From: Strobilurus pachycystidiatus
Taxonomy: Eukaryota > Basidiomycota > Agaricomycetes > Agaricales > Physalacriaceae
Direction: 5' to 3'
Length of the DNA: 64,000 nucleotides
Assembly: GCA_019915135.1 (NCBI GenBank)
Contig: JAHLMK010000006.1
Span: 1 to 64,000 of the forward strand
Below are positions 32,969 to 47,232 of the stretch, piece after piece. A program made the translations under genes and the position numbers. A model generated the notes under the pieces. The model had not been told where the DNA came from, searched no databases, and saw only the letters and a program-made list of their open reading frames with translations. The first letter of the stretch is position 1, and every line of letters begins with the position of its first letter.

Positions 32969-35707
32969 CTATCAGTGTACGAATAGAGATGTAAATTGGA
33001 ACATACCCAGGTATGGCTTCCTGGTGGCCCTCCCACTTCGCCTATTGGGTGCTCAAATCCTAGAGTACATCATCCGAAAGACACTTGATTGGCTCCACGC
33101 CTTCGTCAGACTTTTCCTCTAACAGCTCCGTCGCGCAAGCATCTCGCCTCACAGTAACTCTCATAGTCATAGCGTGATATCGCATCATCCCTCATCGCAC
33201 GATGAGACCAGAAGGAATCCTCAAAACAGTCGCCCGATAAGCCATATCGGCCAGTGGGGACGTGCGAATCGTCCTCCGACTCGAGTCTGATCCGTCTGTA
33301 AGCCTACGAAACAAAGGGGCTATCGGAAAAAAACACGAACGCTTACCCAGGTGGTGCGTCATATGAGTCATTTCTTTGCTCCTTGGGCCATTCATTATGC
33401 TCTATAGCAGGAGCAGTCACGTCGAGATGGTCCGCGGGCGGTGGAAACAAAGGGATGGGTCGTTTCTTGCGGCGATTGACATGGGAAGAAACGAATGAGG
33501 ATGGGGTTAGGGCGTCCTTTCGTAAGATTCCCCCTGCCTTTGAACGTCTATCTAAATTGGCATGATCCTCCACTCTGCCTGTGGTCGGGCGAAGGCGCAA
33601 GTACAGTCGGCGTGAACTGATTGACTCTATGAGTATACATAGCCACAGAAAAAAACCAAACTCACATATCCTGTATTCCTTTCAATACGTCCTTCCCAAG
33701 GTTTCCGAAGGGGAGGCGTTAACGCACCCTCACGGCCACAGATTGCATTCGAACCTGATCCGCCTGTGAGCAAACGAACGAAGAGATTGGAGACATGCAG
33801 ACGCGTACCCCAGGGGAAATTTCCGCCCACCATTCCCACCGCCATCGTTTTCAACCGCCAATTTCATGCTTCGCCAACGATGAGACGCAGCACCACCCCA
33901 CATTCGATCAGGTCGCCGTGACTGAGATGGGCGATAGGGAGTCTTTTGTAAGCCGTAGAACCGTCGTTGTCTTTCATCCATCACCTCATGTCGGACCGTT
34001 CTTCGCAGCGAGTCTAATTCCTTCTGTTGGCGTCAGGGACGAAGGAATCGAAAAAGCCCCCAGACGTACGTTCGTCGATTCTCTTCCAGTTTGATTCGAT
34101 GCGATGGATGAACACTGCTCTCTCCCTTTGCGGCCCCAGTTGAAGGGTAGCGAGATAAGAAGTACAGGACACAGTCGCTGATATGGTAGGAACGGTGACC
34201 GATGCCAGTTGCCGACAAAAGCCTCTTCTTTGTGCTTCGAAACCCAATCAGAGAGTGTACCGACCGTCAGCGAATGGCTAGCCTGTTGTCTTTGCTCGTC
34301 TATCAGCAAAGGAATAGATCGGAAACACGAACACTAACATGGAGTACGAAAACTTGACATTGAGATTTCGGGCTCTTCCCTAGCCGTCGATTCCGTCCTC
34401 CTTGTCTGCGACGAGGCCTCTCCAGTGCATAACAACGATGGGCAGGAAGCTGCATTTGTCGCCTAGTCCGTCAATGCGTGACCCTCTGAAATCGGTAACA
34501 TGAACGCTTACCCAAACATGTTGCCCCATCCATCGAGCAAACCGTCCAACGTAGCACACACAAGCATGGGCGGGCGACTTTGTCTTCGACACCAATCCCG
34601 CTCCAATGACTCCCAGTCGTTCACAGCATCCCTCCAGACCCAGCCCGTTTCGACGAACGACGCCTCGAGTCGTCTTCGATGCTGGTGAATGCAAATCCGC
34701 CCCCAGATCCGACTGCATCATCCGCATACGACCCAAATATCCACGCCTGAGCAGTGTTCGGACTGCGGACCATCTCACAACTCAGCAATCCGTCTCATCC
34801 TCTCCAGTCTCATGGTGTGGTATGGCATCATCCCGCGCAGGACGAGGTAGGCAAGGTAAACGTTCATAACAGGGCATATCGGCACGTCCGTATGTGCGAG
34901 TCTGCAAGTCATCTACGATCCGTTTGTCAACTCACGGTACGAAGACATCGGAAACGCTTACCCAGGCGCGTCATTCGAATGTTTCCCATGCTCCTCACGC
35001 TTCAATTTGCACCAGCCACCATGGTACGCGGGCGGTGGAGAGGTGGAGGGCGTGTGAGTAGCAACTTGCGGTGATTGACATGGGAAGAAAGGACGGTGTT
35101 AGACCGCCCTAATCTTTCGAAACAGCACCCTCGAATGTACCATATTCCTCGCCCTGGAGAAGAAGACTCCATTGTGACCAGCTGATTCGCTAATCAGCAT
35201 AGAAACAGAGTGGTAGTGCAGATTCGTACCCATCCTGCGTTTCTGTGGACGCTTCTTCCCCGATCCTGCTGCAGAGAGTCGAGAGAAGACAGCGACACTG
35301 CGCATCGAGCCTGAGCGATATATATCAGCGGATAGAACCAGGCAAGACAGTCAGACGCATACCCCAAAAAAATTCTCCCAGTATGCCCATGCCACCGACC
35401 ATGAACCGAGGGTAGGGCAAACCCACGATGAAAGCGAAGGATTCTGGATGAAACCTAACGTAGCCCATTGAACCCCCATGGTAAGCTTGCGGACGATGAA
35501 CGGTTATCCTGCGCCGGTGAACAAGACTTGAAACAGTGGGAGGATCTAGGGGACTCCTTCGTGGTTCAGACTCCTCGCCTGCCGTAAACCTGGCATATAG
35601 TCTACCAAAGGCTACGGCAGGAGGTCGAGTCAATGCCTCTCATATCTCCTATCTCGATCTTGGTTCGTCTATCAGCATACGGACAAACGACAGGAGCAAA
35701 TACTGAC
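32969..35707 (-). repeat. Array of short intron-like units and coding relics
   Basis: At least nine minus-strand segments have intron form and similar ends: 35707-35669, 35362-35311, 35229-35191, 34961-34913, 34511-34463, 34338-34300, 33808-33764, 33346-33296 and 33006-32969 (38-52 nt). Donors are GTAAGCGT, GTATGCGT, GTACGCGT, GTTAGTGT or close variants; acceptors often end GCTGATAG or ACAG. Between them are related 80-490 nt stretches. For example, 33346-33600 is similar to 34961-35170, both with GCGGGCGGTGGA and TTGACATGGGAAGAAA. Coding-like pieces include LPYPRFMVGGMGILGEFFWG. No single long product could be assembled. This is a duplicated, probably decaying, multi-exon gene family. Confidence 0.5.
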
Positions 35708-37271
35708 CTGAGTACGCTACGCTCGTCTCCAACACAGTTCACAAGTCCTTTCTGATAATGTGAGAAGCCCGTTGACGTCCAGATGTCTGATGCCAAATCA
35801 GCAAACAGGAGGAAACGCAACAAGATGAATGCGTACGCATGAACTCCACTGGTCGAAGGCGAATGAAGAAGAGTGCGGATGTGCGCAAAGCAAAGGTGCT
35901 GATTCAATGACCAGGATGAGGTAAGTACAAAAACAAATCAACATTCACGTACGCGCTTTCGTTTCATTTTCATGGCGAATGTGGTCTTGTTGTTATGCAT
36001 ACCCAGTACGCCCATGCAGTGTTGCTTTCGAAGGCGAGCTCTGGATCAAGCTGCGCAGGACGCTGGTTGGTCTAGGGTAGCATCCGACGTCTTCGTTCTT
36101 GAGACAGGAAACCGAACGCCTTGCTGTCTGTGGAGAGAAGCGTGCTGGTCTTCCGTACGAAGAAAGGCGACAAAGGGGCATGGCAAGATCGTGGAAGGGC
36201 ATGAGTATGTATGCGTGCGTGCGTCTTCTGATCGTATATCAGCATACAAGTAGGAGGAAGTGCCAGCAGAAAGAACACGCACTTTTTCGAGCTCTCGTCC
36301 CAACGAGATCTACGGGGTCCCTCTACTTATCCCTTCTGCGGTCCAAGCCAAGCAAATAGGCGCCGAAAATGGGTATTGGCCGTGATTGAAACGCGATGGC
36401 ATGTCGTATACGCAGTCGTGAGGGAGGATGCGGCGCGATGCCAGTGCGAAGCGAAGCTCGGAGATGACCACGACGGTGTACGACTGCTCGGATGCGCTTG
36501 GAATCAGACGGGATTGTCGTTACACGACGCGTGCAGAGGGCCAGTGTATTTCCACCGTCGACGTCGATTGGATCGGTGGGGCAACAACCATTGCAGAGGT
36601 GTCACGGAACAGCTATATAGCACGCGTTGCCCTGTAAGTCTGCGTAGAATCCTGAGCAAAGCCGGCGTACGCACTGGCGACAAAATACTCGCATCCTGAT
36701 CCTTTGCACACCGCGAAAAGATATTCCTCCTCGCCGCGATAGTCATTTCCTCCGCGCTATGATGACCGACTAGGAGGCGGTCGGGATGGCGGTAACTCCC
36801 AGTCAGCTCCCAGTAAGCGAAAAGGTGACAAGTCGTGAGGCAAGACTTTGGCAATGGTTGATTGACATCGTGGTCAAAAGCGAACAAGGGTCTCGGCCGA
36901 GGACGCCGATCAAGTCAGCTTCTTGCTCGCACTTTCATCTTGCTCATCCACTCTTCGCACTACTTACACGGTAACAGGAAAACACAGCGATTGTGTGCAG
37001 TGCGCATTGTGCAAGGAGTAGGGATTCCCAAGGCCGTAGACCCGCTGACTATTTCTAGCACACCGCTAGTCGTATCGGAGTAACTTTCAAACAAGTGTAC
37101 CAGTCTCTGAATCAACGAGACAATATAACTAACTATAGCGAGCAGGTTACGAGAGCTAGTCTAATAGCTTCCAGCTACACAGATATGACAAAGGCCCACT
37201 CTAGCATACTCTCTCCGCGAATCATACTGGTGTGCCAGTGAACTCGTCGTCAGATGTGCATCGAGCCGACT
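35708..37271. other. No supported gene
   Basis: It contains further diverged pieces of the array (a TATCAGCATAC motif near 36236) and short frames on both strands. Nothing is recognisable. Confidence 0.4.
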
Positions 37272-38120
37272 TCAGGTATGAACATACAGATAAAGTTCCG
37301 TTCTTCCTAGAAGCCAACGGTTCTCCGAGCCCCATAGCCCCGCAGATGGCGTGGCCGCGGATGGACTCGGAGAAGGAAAGGTCGTAGCCGTGTAAGACAT
37401 AGTCCCAACTTCAGAGCATGGAGTTGGTCCCACCTGCATGACCAGGTCAGTGTACGTCCCAGAGCACATCCTAAACTCAACTTACAGGCCCGATAGGATC
37501 CGTCTTTGGATTATTAGTTCGTAGCATGTGCAGCCCGGCATGCAGTGGCCCGTCGCCGATTCCAATCTCTAGAGGTGCTGCTCGTAGTTCCAGTGTCATA
37601 GATAGAGGAATGACAAAAAGGTGGACGCTGCAGAACATGACTCGTGGACTCGGAGCCAGATCCCAAGGCATCCGATTCATACCTGCCTTCATGGTGAGAA
37701 AGAGTCGCTTTGAGTCTGTGCTGGATGCAAAGGCCGTCAAAATGATACCACCTGTCGCCATGCGGCCCATCTGAGACGGCGGAGCTGATGAGAGACGCGG
37801 CGACGCGACATCAAGCGGTAAATCTAGGGATGAGTACAGCTCTTGAAATCTGAACGCCAACCGATGAGAAGAGCACTGTTGTCGCGGTGATAGTTGGCGC
37901 AAAACGATGCCGTATTTGATGACCTTGTCGCTGCACGAGCGAGCGTAAATCGGGACGTTGAGTGCTGGGGAGCATATGGCGGTAAATCAAGTATACAAGG
38001 AGGTGGTTCGGGTTCAAACCTGCTGACGGATTGTATGTCCAGACACCGACAACACAGCGGTCCACGGGGAGTTGTCCATTCCCGAACGATGATGCTTACC
38101 AACTGGAAAAGCGTCGTCAC
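37272..38120 (-). CDS. Possible multi-exon hypothetical protein
   Basis: A start MTTLFQL at 38120 is followed by GTAAGC. After an AG near 38020 a frame reads NHLLVYLIYRHMLPSTQRPD and continues to about 37820. A further exon (from about 37780) reads MATGGIILTAFASSTDSKRL and LHMLRTNNPKTDPIGP up to a GTAAGT near 37488. After a final AG near 37432 it continues with VGPTPCSEVGTMSYTATTF to a stop at 37272. Splice sites are plausible, but the join near 37800 was not resolved and no family is recognised. It may be a relic. Confidence 0.3.
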
Positions 38121-38263
38121 TGTTCACCCGTGTGTTCAAAGCGAAAGGTATTATAGGTCAATCGAAGTACAATAAATGCACGTATAATGCGTTGAAGACC
38201 GACCGTCCCAAAAGTTGGAAACACAATTACAACAAAATCCAGTTGCATCCCATATTCCCACAA

Positions 38264-40548
<2,285 letters not shown>

Positions 40549-40844
40549 GGTAATGCGTGCAGTTGGTGGTAGAAGGAGTATGCTGTGGTCTTATAGTAGA
40601 CGGTTTTAGGGGAGACCTCGGCCGCGATCCTATCAAGGCACCAGGGTTGTATCGTAACTGTTCTGCTGGAAGATCCCGCAAAGCAACGCGAAACGCGGTT
40701 CATCTCTCCTCCGGGAGCTCGTCTGTGATAGTGGCCTATTTTGTTGCATTGCTGTATTCGAATCTGAGCGGTCATTCCTGTTGGAAGACTCTTATGTGAA
40801 TCCTGCGCGCCAGACGTTGTGGGATATGTGAGATTGATTGGTGG

Positions 40845-41385
40845 TCACAGGTCGTCTCGGTGTGCGCTCCGCAGGTTCTGCCGGCTATGATTATTGATCG
40901 ATGGAAAGTTCGACAAATCCACGTGTGTCAGTTGTCCCCTGTTCACGTTCAAGTTTTCAATAAACGAAAGTCCGAGATGAGGAGTGAACCTGAAGGACTC
41001 GGGAAGCTTGTAGAGTGATGTGGGACCATGCATAGCTCTACGGTAGGCTCGCGATTCAGTGCGACTCTGAAGACTTCGCGCGGCATCTTCAAGCCCACAC
41101 TTGGCGAGAAGCTGGGCGGCCCGGTAGCGGACGGATATACGGCAAGATATCAGACACGCGAACCTGCACACCTGCGCCATTCAGGCACGCTGCCGTAATC
41201 GTCATCTTCAAAGTTGCATCCCGAAAAATGATCCTCGCCTGCTCGCGGAAACTCAACGATCTGCAGCTAGCCTCCCAAGATAAACTGATACAAAACGGTC
41301 TCCTGTTGGCTCGAGTAGCGCTGGATGAGATTATGTAACAGAGCTCCGAGGAAACTTCAAAATACGATGGTCTGTCCCTAGGCAC
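40845..41385 (-). pseudogene. F-box protein relic
   Basis: One minus-strand frame reads SSELCYIISSSATRA and SFREQARIIFRDATLK. This matches the fungal F-box pattern (ELxxxIxS, FxxQAxxILYRxxxL). A second frame downstream continues with CGLEDAARSLQSRTESRAYR and FIENLNVNRGQLTHVDLSNF, a leucine-rich-repeat-like piece. The shift near 41150 has no clear splice signal, and the remainder of a normal 400-500 residue protein is missing. Confidence 0.45.
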
Positions 41386-41727
41386 AGAGGTCTACGAGGG
41401 CAAGCAGAAACCCTTAATCTCACCTAAAAGCGGTAGGGCCTGGGTAGGGCTTAGGCTGGGCTCAGGAGGGCTCAAGAAGTTCATTGGAAAACTGCTTCAG
41501 TGCCTCGTCAGGCTCGTTAGTAGCCTAATCGTTCTATAACAAATACATCTAGTTCAAGTCGAAGACTAGTTGAAGATACAGCTCGCTTTCTCGTATACAG
41601 TCCTATGCATCCTCTACCTTTGACTCCGGCAACATGTCTATTGGCTCGCGTGAGACTTGAGTGCATCTTGTAACTTGTTGATTCCGGCAATTGGACGTCA
41701 AAAGGTTTGCATCCGTGACTAGAACGG

Positions 41728-41735
41728 CAACTCAA
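41728..41735. repeat. 8-bp target-site duplication, left
   Basis: CAACTCAA directly precedes the inverted repeat starting CACCTAATAATACC at 41736. The same 8-mer follows the element at 44900-44907. Confidence 0.85.
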
Positions 41736-42681
41736 CACCTAATAATACCACCTCCAACCCCTAGTTAGGCAGGTAGTCTCATAAACCATCCGGCTACATT
41801 CACCCTAAAAGGGAACCCGACTGTAGCCGTCTGGGATCCAATGACGCACTTTAGCGGGCAGCTGTCTTCGGGGATTCCCGAAGTCACATCACAGCTGTCT
41901 TCAGTCGTGCGAGAGTTTTAAATCCTCTTTTATCATATTAAAGGCGTGAAAGTTGCTCAAACTGCCTACATTGGTGTCCTAGATATATCTTGCATGGCAA
42001 ATTCTGTGTTCACGCGTACATATCTCTGCATGCTGCAAGTATGCTGCACTGAGTGTGACGCTGCGTGCTTCAAGCCGAAAAGGGAAGGAAGTGACCACTG
42101 CCTTCCACTGCCAGTTGCTTGCCTTGCGCGAGGGCATTGGAGTAGCAAATTGAGCAGAGATATTGTATTGCAAGCTCATTCCAATTAGGTCTCACAGCAG
42201 ATTCTAACGTCTGGAAGTTGACTGTCGTCCAGAAAGACATCCTCTAAAGGTGATGTGACTTCGGGAATCCCCGAAGACAGCTGCCCGCTAAAGTGCGTCA
42301 TTGGATCCCAGACGGCTACAGTCGGGTTCCCTTTTAGGGTGAATGTAGCCGGATGGTTTATGAGACTATTAGGCAGGGAACACCCCCCGGTGTTCCGGGG
42401 CTAGTTAGGATCCGATCATAGTGTTTCCGTACATCGCAATATACACGGCTTAATTCTTGGGACTTCAACAGAAAAGACAACACCTGCTGGCGGGGAAACG
42501 TCGCTCAGCGCCCAGCGCGCCCTTCACGGACATGTCCGGCTTAGTCAATATCGGACCCACCGTCCCGACCAGTCAAATGACGTTGGCATTGGGTCGCACA
42601 CCATGTGCCGCCCATCAACTCTGCCTTCCGCCGTCACCATTGGCGCCGAATGTCGTGATCCCGCCTCGCGCTTGCTGTCTG
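41736..42681. repeat. Left terminal inverted repeat of the outer transposon (interrupted)
   Basis: This is the inverted copy of 44563-44899, split at 41773/42378 by the nested element. A few substitutions distinguish the arms, for example TTAGGATCC against TTAGGCTCC. Confidence 0.85.
41774..42368. mobile_element. Nested MITE with 119-bp inverted repeats, Mutator-like
   Basis: The element is 595 bp, begins TAGTCTCATAAACC and ends GGTTTATGAGACTA. The arms 41774-41892 and 42250-42368 are perfect or near-perfect reverse complements over 119 bp. It is flanked on both sides by the 9-bp direct repeat TTAGGCAGG (41765-41773 and 42369-42377). A 9-bp duplication with long inverted repeats is characteristic of Mutator-like elements. 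The 357-bp interior encodes nothing. It inserted into the left inverted repeat of the outer transposon, so it is the younger insertion. Confidence 0.9.
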
Positions 42682-44562
42682 GTGTCAGCACAGGCAGTCT
42701 CCCCATGAATATCCCTATCAATATACTTACCATCCTATCCTTGCGTACTCAAGTGATAAACACCTGGCAAAGCCTACTCCGACGTTCTGCTCACTGCTCT
42801 TCAAGAAAAATCATTCATTAGATTTAATTGAGGTATCAACAGACGACTACTGCAAGTGTAGGGATGTACACTAAAGCTGAAATATGGTTGAGAGTAGGCA
42901 TCTTTACGTGAACCATATTGAGTTACGCTCCTCAGTGCTGCTCAGACGATGAGGTGGCGGTTGGGGATGGATGATGGTAAGTTGGAGGTGAAGGGAGGTA
43001 AGGGCCGCTTGTGGAAAGCATGCTCAAGAGTGAGAGTCAACATCATGCATTCCATGGGGAGGAGCTGGAGCGGTCACAATATAAGGTGGCAGCTAGTGGA
43101 CGGCCTTGTCGCGATACGCTTGCTCACCTGACAATTTGCCCAGGCAAACTAAACTGAGGACCGTTCCTTGACAGGCGAGTGATGGCAACGGCTGGTTGAG
43201 CTGGCGGTGGTGGCGGTCGGTTGGGCTGGCGATGACTGGTGTTGAAAGCGGAGCAGCTGAACTGCGAGGCATGGCAAACATGGTGCTGAGCCCAAGACCG
43301 CCTGCCCTCCGGGGGCGTTAGCAGACGGTCTTCACTCATCAAAAAGCGTGCTCAGTAATTCCGAGAGCTGACTAGAAGAAATTGGGTTACAGTAGGCAAG
43401 GATGGAGGGGCGAAACGAACATGAACAGTGACAGTCGTAACGACTTCGTAACAAAGCAGACCCAGCCGAGATGCCGGATCGCGCTCAGCACCTGCTCGCG
43501 AACACTGTCAACGACGCCGACAGCGGGTATAGTGAAAGGAATCATATCATAGAACATTTAAATGATGACTGGAACGATGCGTAGTCCTAGGATTAGCTTC
43601 TAAGCCCACTCACATCCCTAGGGAATAAAACTCGCATTAAACTCGCATGAATGTGCAAGATCCAGGCAAGATCACCTAGCGATTTCATGTTTAAACATGG
43701 ATCGGCCACCGTCCTTCTCACCCAACACACGCACCACCACTTCATCGTTGATCTTCATTGGTGTACCACTTTGACCACATGTTTGGACATGAAACATCCT
43801 TTCTCCGCTGTACAAAAGATGCTTGAAAGAAAATACACGCTACTGCTTGTAAATGACCAGATTGCAGGAAACGTAAAAGTTGCCGCCATGACGCCCAATT
43901 TCAAGACCCCGGAAGCCAACTCCGTGTCGAAATTGCTCTAGAGATTGTCATTCATTCATTCACACAGGTCCGGGGGTACAAAGCAACTTCCAAGGTCACC
44001 GAGTTGCAGTGGTAAAAATCATTGTATCCCACATCCATACCGACCGCTGGTCGGGCAATTGTGGACCACACGTCGAGGCAAGAAATAGATGCATTGCGGA
44101 GTAGGATTTGGTTACAGACATGCATACTAATCACTCTTGCACGGGATCCAGGGCAAGGCATCCGCAAACCGACGGGAGTACAGTTCAGATGGTATGGTAT
44201 CAATGAATACTGTCATCCCAAGAAGCATGAATCAACCACATAGTACGATCCAGTAGGTGGTGAGCGACCTAGATGGTAGGGGGCAGTAGGTGGCGGGGCA
44301 AAATCAAGCGGGCCCGCGCTCACCCGCAACGTCCCGATAGAAGTCCTGTATAAGAGTCAATTTGAGTTCGACACGCATGCACACAGGACCGACTATACTG
44401 AGAGCACCCTTACCAGCCAACACATCTGCAATTCTGGTAGATCTCGTCAAATACTGTTATTTTTTGCTGTAGCGCGATCAGAGTTCCGCATGGGATTGAG
44501 TGAAGATGAGACAGCAGATATTGAGCATTGAAGCTGTGGGATAAACGGATACCGCCCGGAAC

Positions 44563-44899
44563 AGCGAGCACGAGGCGGGATCACGACGTTCGGCGGCAAC
44601 GGTGACGGCGGAAGGCAGAGTTGATGGGCGGCACATGGTGTGCGACCCAATGCCAACGTCATTTGACTGGTCGGGACGGTGGGTCCGATATTGACTAAGC
44701 CGGACATGTCCGTGAAGGGCGCGCTGGGCGCTGAGCGACGTTTCCCCGCCAGCAGGTGTTGTCTTTTCTGTTGAAGTCCCAAGAATTAAGCCGTGTATAT
44801 TGCGATGTACGGAAACACTATGATCGGAGCCTAACTAGCCCCGGAACACCGGGGGGTGTTCCCTGCCTAACTAGGGGCTGGAGGTGGTATTATTAGGTG
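44563..44899. repeat. Right terminal inverted repeat of the outer transposon
   Basis: It is the uninterrupted arm of 337 bp and shows the pre-insertion sequence of the nested element's target, with only one copy of TTAGGCAGG. Confidence 0.88.
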
Positions 44900-44907
44900 C
44901 AACTCAA

Positions 44908-46097
44908 CGCTGCTTTCAATTTACGACAGACTTGGTCGCGTCCGCTGTCACAGGCTGTCACCCTTGACGGTGCTTGGCGATGATTTGTTTTCAAGTTGCT
45001 CGTGCCTGACGGAATAGGCTAAGATAGATCTCCCGTACCCACTAGGCCAAAACTTTGAGTGCCTTACACGTACGTGCGTTCCTTAGTATTTCTTATTGCT
45101 TTCTTAGGCAAACTTTGCGCGAGGATTCGGACCAAGTTCAAGGATGAACAGGGAGCGATTCTGAGGGACCCTTCATTGATCTCATTTTGAGATTCTATCT
45201 TCGTCGCTTCAGTACCAAAGAAATATCCCGGACATGCATGTATTGAACAGAAGAACGCCTTGGTAGAATTTGCTCGGAGATTGTTTGGACCGTCGGCCAC
45301 GCCTACCGCTCGTCCACTCGGACGATAGAATTGGATGAATGGTCAATGCACCGTGATGGAGACGGCCTCGTCTCCAATTGCTTCTGCGCCCCCCGCCCGC
45401 AAGACAAGATCCGGAAAGAGAGAAGGGTTCATACCAACGTCAAGGGTGCAACCCCCACTCTGCATACGTTACACGTAGAGGGAGTAAACTTCGCAAGCAT
45501 ACAAGAGCATCACCACAAAGCAGCCTCCAATGCTATAGCAGAACTCGCATTCGTGATAAAATGAAAGGGCACTGGCACTCCAAGCATCATCAGTCAACGA
45601 ATTCGTCGAAGCTTCGCCGCGGCGATGATCAACGGTCAACATTGACTCGGACTATGCCATCTCCCACAGAGATATTCGCGTCCGAGTCCGTTTCGAGGTC
45701 GACGGAATGGACGAAAATGTGAGTGAAGGCTCGAAAAGCCATATATGTCAAAGACCCACAGCCGTTGCGAGTCGCATCAATACATACTGAAAGCCGGATG
45801 CCGAGTCAGTGAGTACAAAATGCCGCGATGCCGAGTCACTACTAGAGGATGCCGCGATGCCGAATGCACTGTCCAGGCACGATTCGGAACGCATTGGCCA
45901 GAAGCCACTCGCTACCGCGCATTGACCAGACAATGTACCCTTTGACCCTGCCTGGCCTTTGTTGTAGCGCTTGAACCACCGGCTCGTATCTATATAAGAC
46001 AAGTTGAGGCTCTGTAATGGCCTAGCGTGTCTGCAGCTCGAAGGGTAAGAATTCTTCAAGCTTCCCCTTCGGCGTTCTGACCTCAGTCCAGCGGGTC
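44908..46097. other. Intergenic stretch, no supported gene
   Basis: Contains a short repeat with GATGCCG units near 45796-45862. No recognisable protein. Confidence 0.5.
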
Positions 46098-46712
46098 ATG
46101 TCCACAATTCTCTCCGTCAGCATCAACGTTGTCAAATACTCGCCTTGGAAGCCTCGCGTGATCGAGACGCGACCTTGGGCGGTAAGTCAAATTGTTGAAC
46201 TTGTCGTCTCCTAGCTGACGGTGGTGTAGAAACCTGTACCTCAGCCTTACGCTCATGCTATCAAGAAGAAGCGCTCGCGCTCTGACGAGGTTCTCTCCCT
46301 GAGGCAGATTCACAACGAGTTGAACAACATTGCTCGGCAGCGGGCTCCACCCGGCGGATTTTCTAAGGATCAATGTCATGTCCCTGTGATCAGGCAAACC
46401 AATGTCTTCGAGGTGGAGAACATATCGGCTCCCAAGACCATCAGACCTGTTCTGGGCCCTCAGGACTTAGAGATAGCTCAGCTCGAGTTCAGACTTGCTC
46501 GCCTTCACATATCTCCGCCGACTCAAAGCACCAGGGACGATGCCAATACCGAGCCCCAGCCTGGTATCGTCCTCAGCTCCGAAAAGTCAACGGTGAGAAC
46601 AGATGCCGTTAAGGACGACAAGACGTCCCTTGTCATAGAACGAGACTCGATGGGAAAGGTTCGCAGAATCTATATAATGACTCCATTGTCTGAGGAGTTC
46701 CTCGAATGCTAA
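46098..46712 (+). CDS. Small basic hypothetical protein (2 exons)
   Basis: Exon 1 runs 46098-46181 (MSTILSVSINVVKYSPWKPR, ending RPWA), an intron of 48 nt lies at 46182-46229, and exon 2 runs 46230-46712. The total is 567 nt, giving 188 residues. The N-terminal half is basic (HAIKKKRSRSDEV) and is followed by a Pro-rich middle, an amphipathic helix (LEIAQLEFRLARLHI) and an acidic end. It has neither signal peptide nor membrane helix. I do not recognise the family. The splice joins two coding-like frames without a stop, which supports the model. Confidence 0.5.
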
Positions 46713-47232
46713 AGTCTTCCATAGATCAAACTCAGCCGTCCACGCATCCACGAGGCTTCCCGAAGCCGCCGGAGAACCGAGTCGAATCTGGGAAAATTCC
46801 AAATTTATGTTGAAGGATGCCTGTTACTTGAGAGAATCTCGGGATGAATACGGCGTTTATGCTCTTTTCTTTTCATTTACATGCTACTATATGCCCTATG
46901 CCAATTTTATGCACCTCACATAAGCTAATTTGACCCGACAGCCCGCCGTGTGAGAGGTTCGAGAGACACGAATCACTTGAGCGTCCCGTTCTGACGTGTG
47001 GACTGGACTATGTGGCATGCACATCACTTGTAATTCATAGTAGAGTAAACTAGGAGCGTGATGATGGGAAGTTTCCAACTGAGTTTAGTCAAGGAACTAG
47101 TCATGCCTTCAATTGGATGAGCGCGCCACTCTGCAAGAGATTCATTGTCATGTAGCTCCAGGTGCTACAACGACGGCGTTCAGATAACTCGAGTACTACA
47201 ACGACGGCGACAAATGTGATACGTACATGTTG
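46713..47232. other. Intergenic stretch, no gene seen
   Basis: AT-rich convergent 3' flanks of the genes at 46098-46712 and 47233-49046, with a direct repeat CTACAACGACGGCG at about 47165 and 47196. Confidence 0.5.

Larger units (their letters stand above)
41736..44899. mobile_element. Non-autonomous DNA transposon with long terminal inverted repeats
   Basis: The ends are inverted copies starting CACCTAATAATACC. The right repeat runs about 44563-44899 (337 bp); the left is 41736-41773 plus 42378 to about 42681, interrupted by a second transposon. The flanking 8-bp duplication CAACTCAA marks insertion. Without the nested insertion and its duplicated target the element is about 2.56 kb. The interior (42682-44562) has no transposase-like frame. 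An 8-bp duplication fits hAT, while the long inverted repeats fit Mutator-like elements; class is undecided. Each inverted repeat holds a perfect internal palindrome around GAACACCCCCCGGTGTTC. Confidence 0.88.

Noticed and set aside
38000..38035. GGTTCAAACC B-box-like sequence
   Set aside because: Flanking sequence does not form acceptor or anticodon stems, and it overlaps a spliced hypothetical exon.
42457..42708. 83-codon frame also found as a 111-codon frame at 44447-44782
   Set aside because: Both are the same sequence in the two inverted arms of the outer transposon; repetition comes from the repeat, and no protein features are present.
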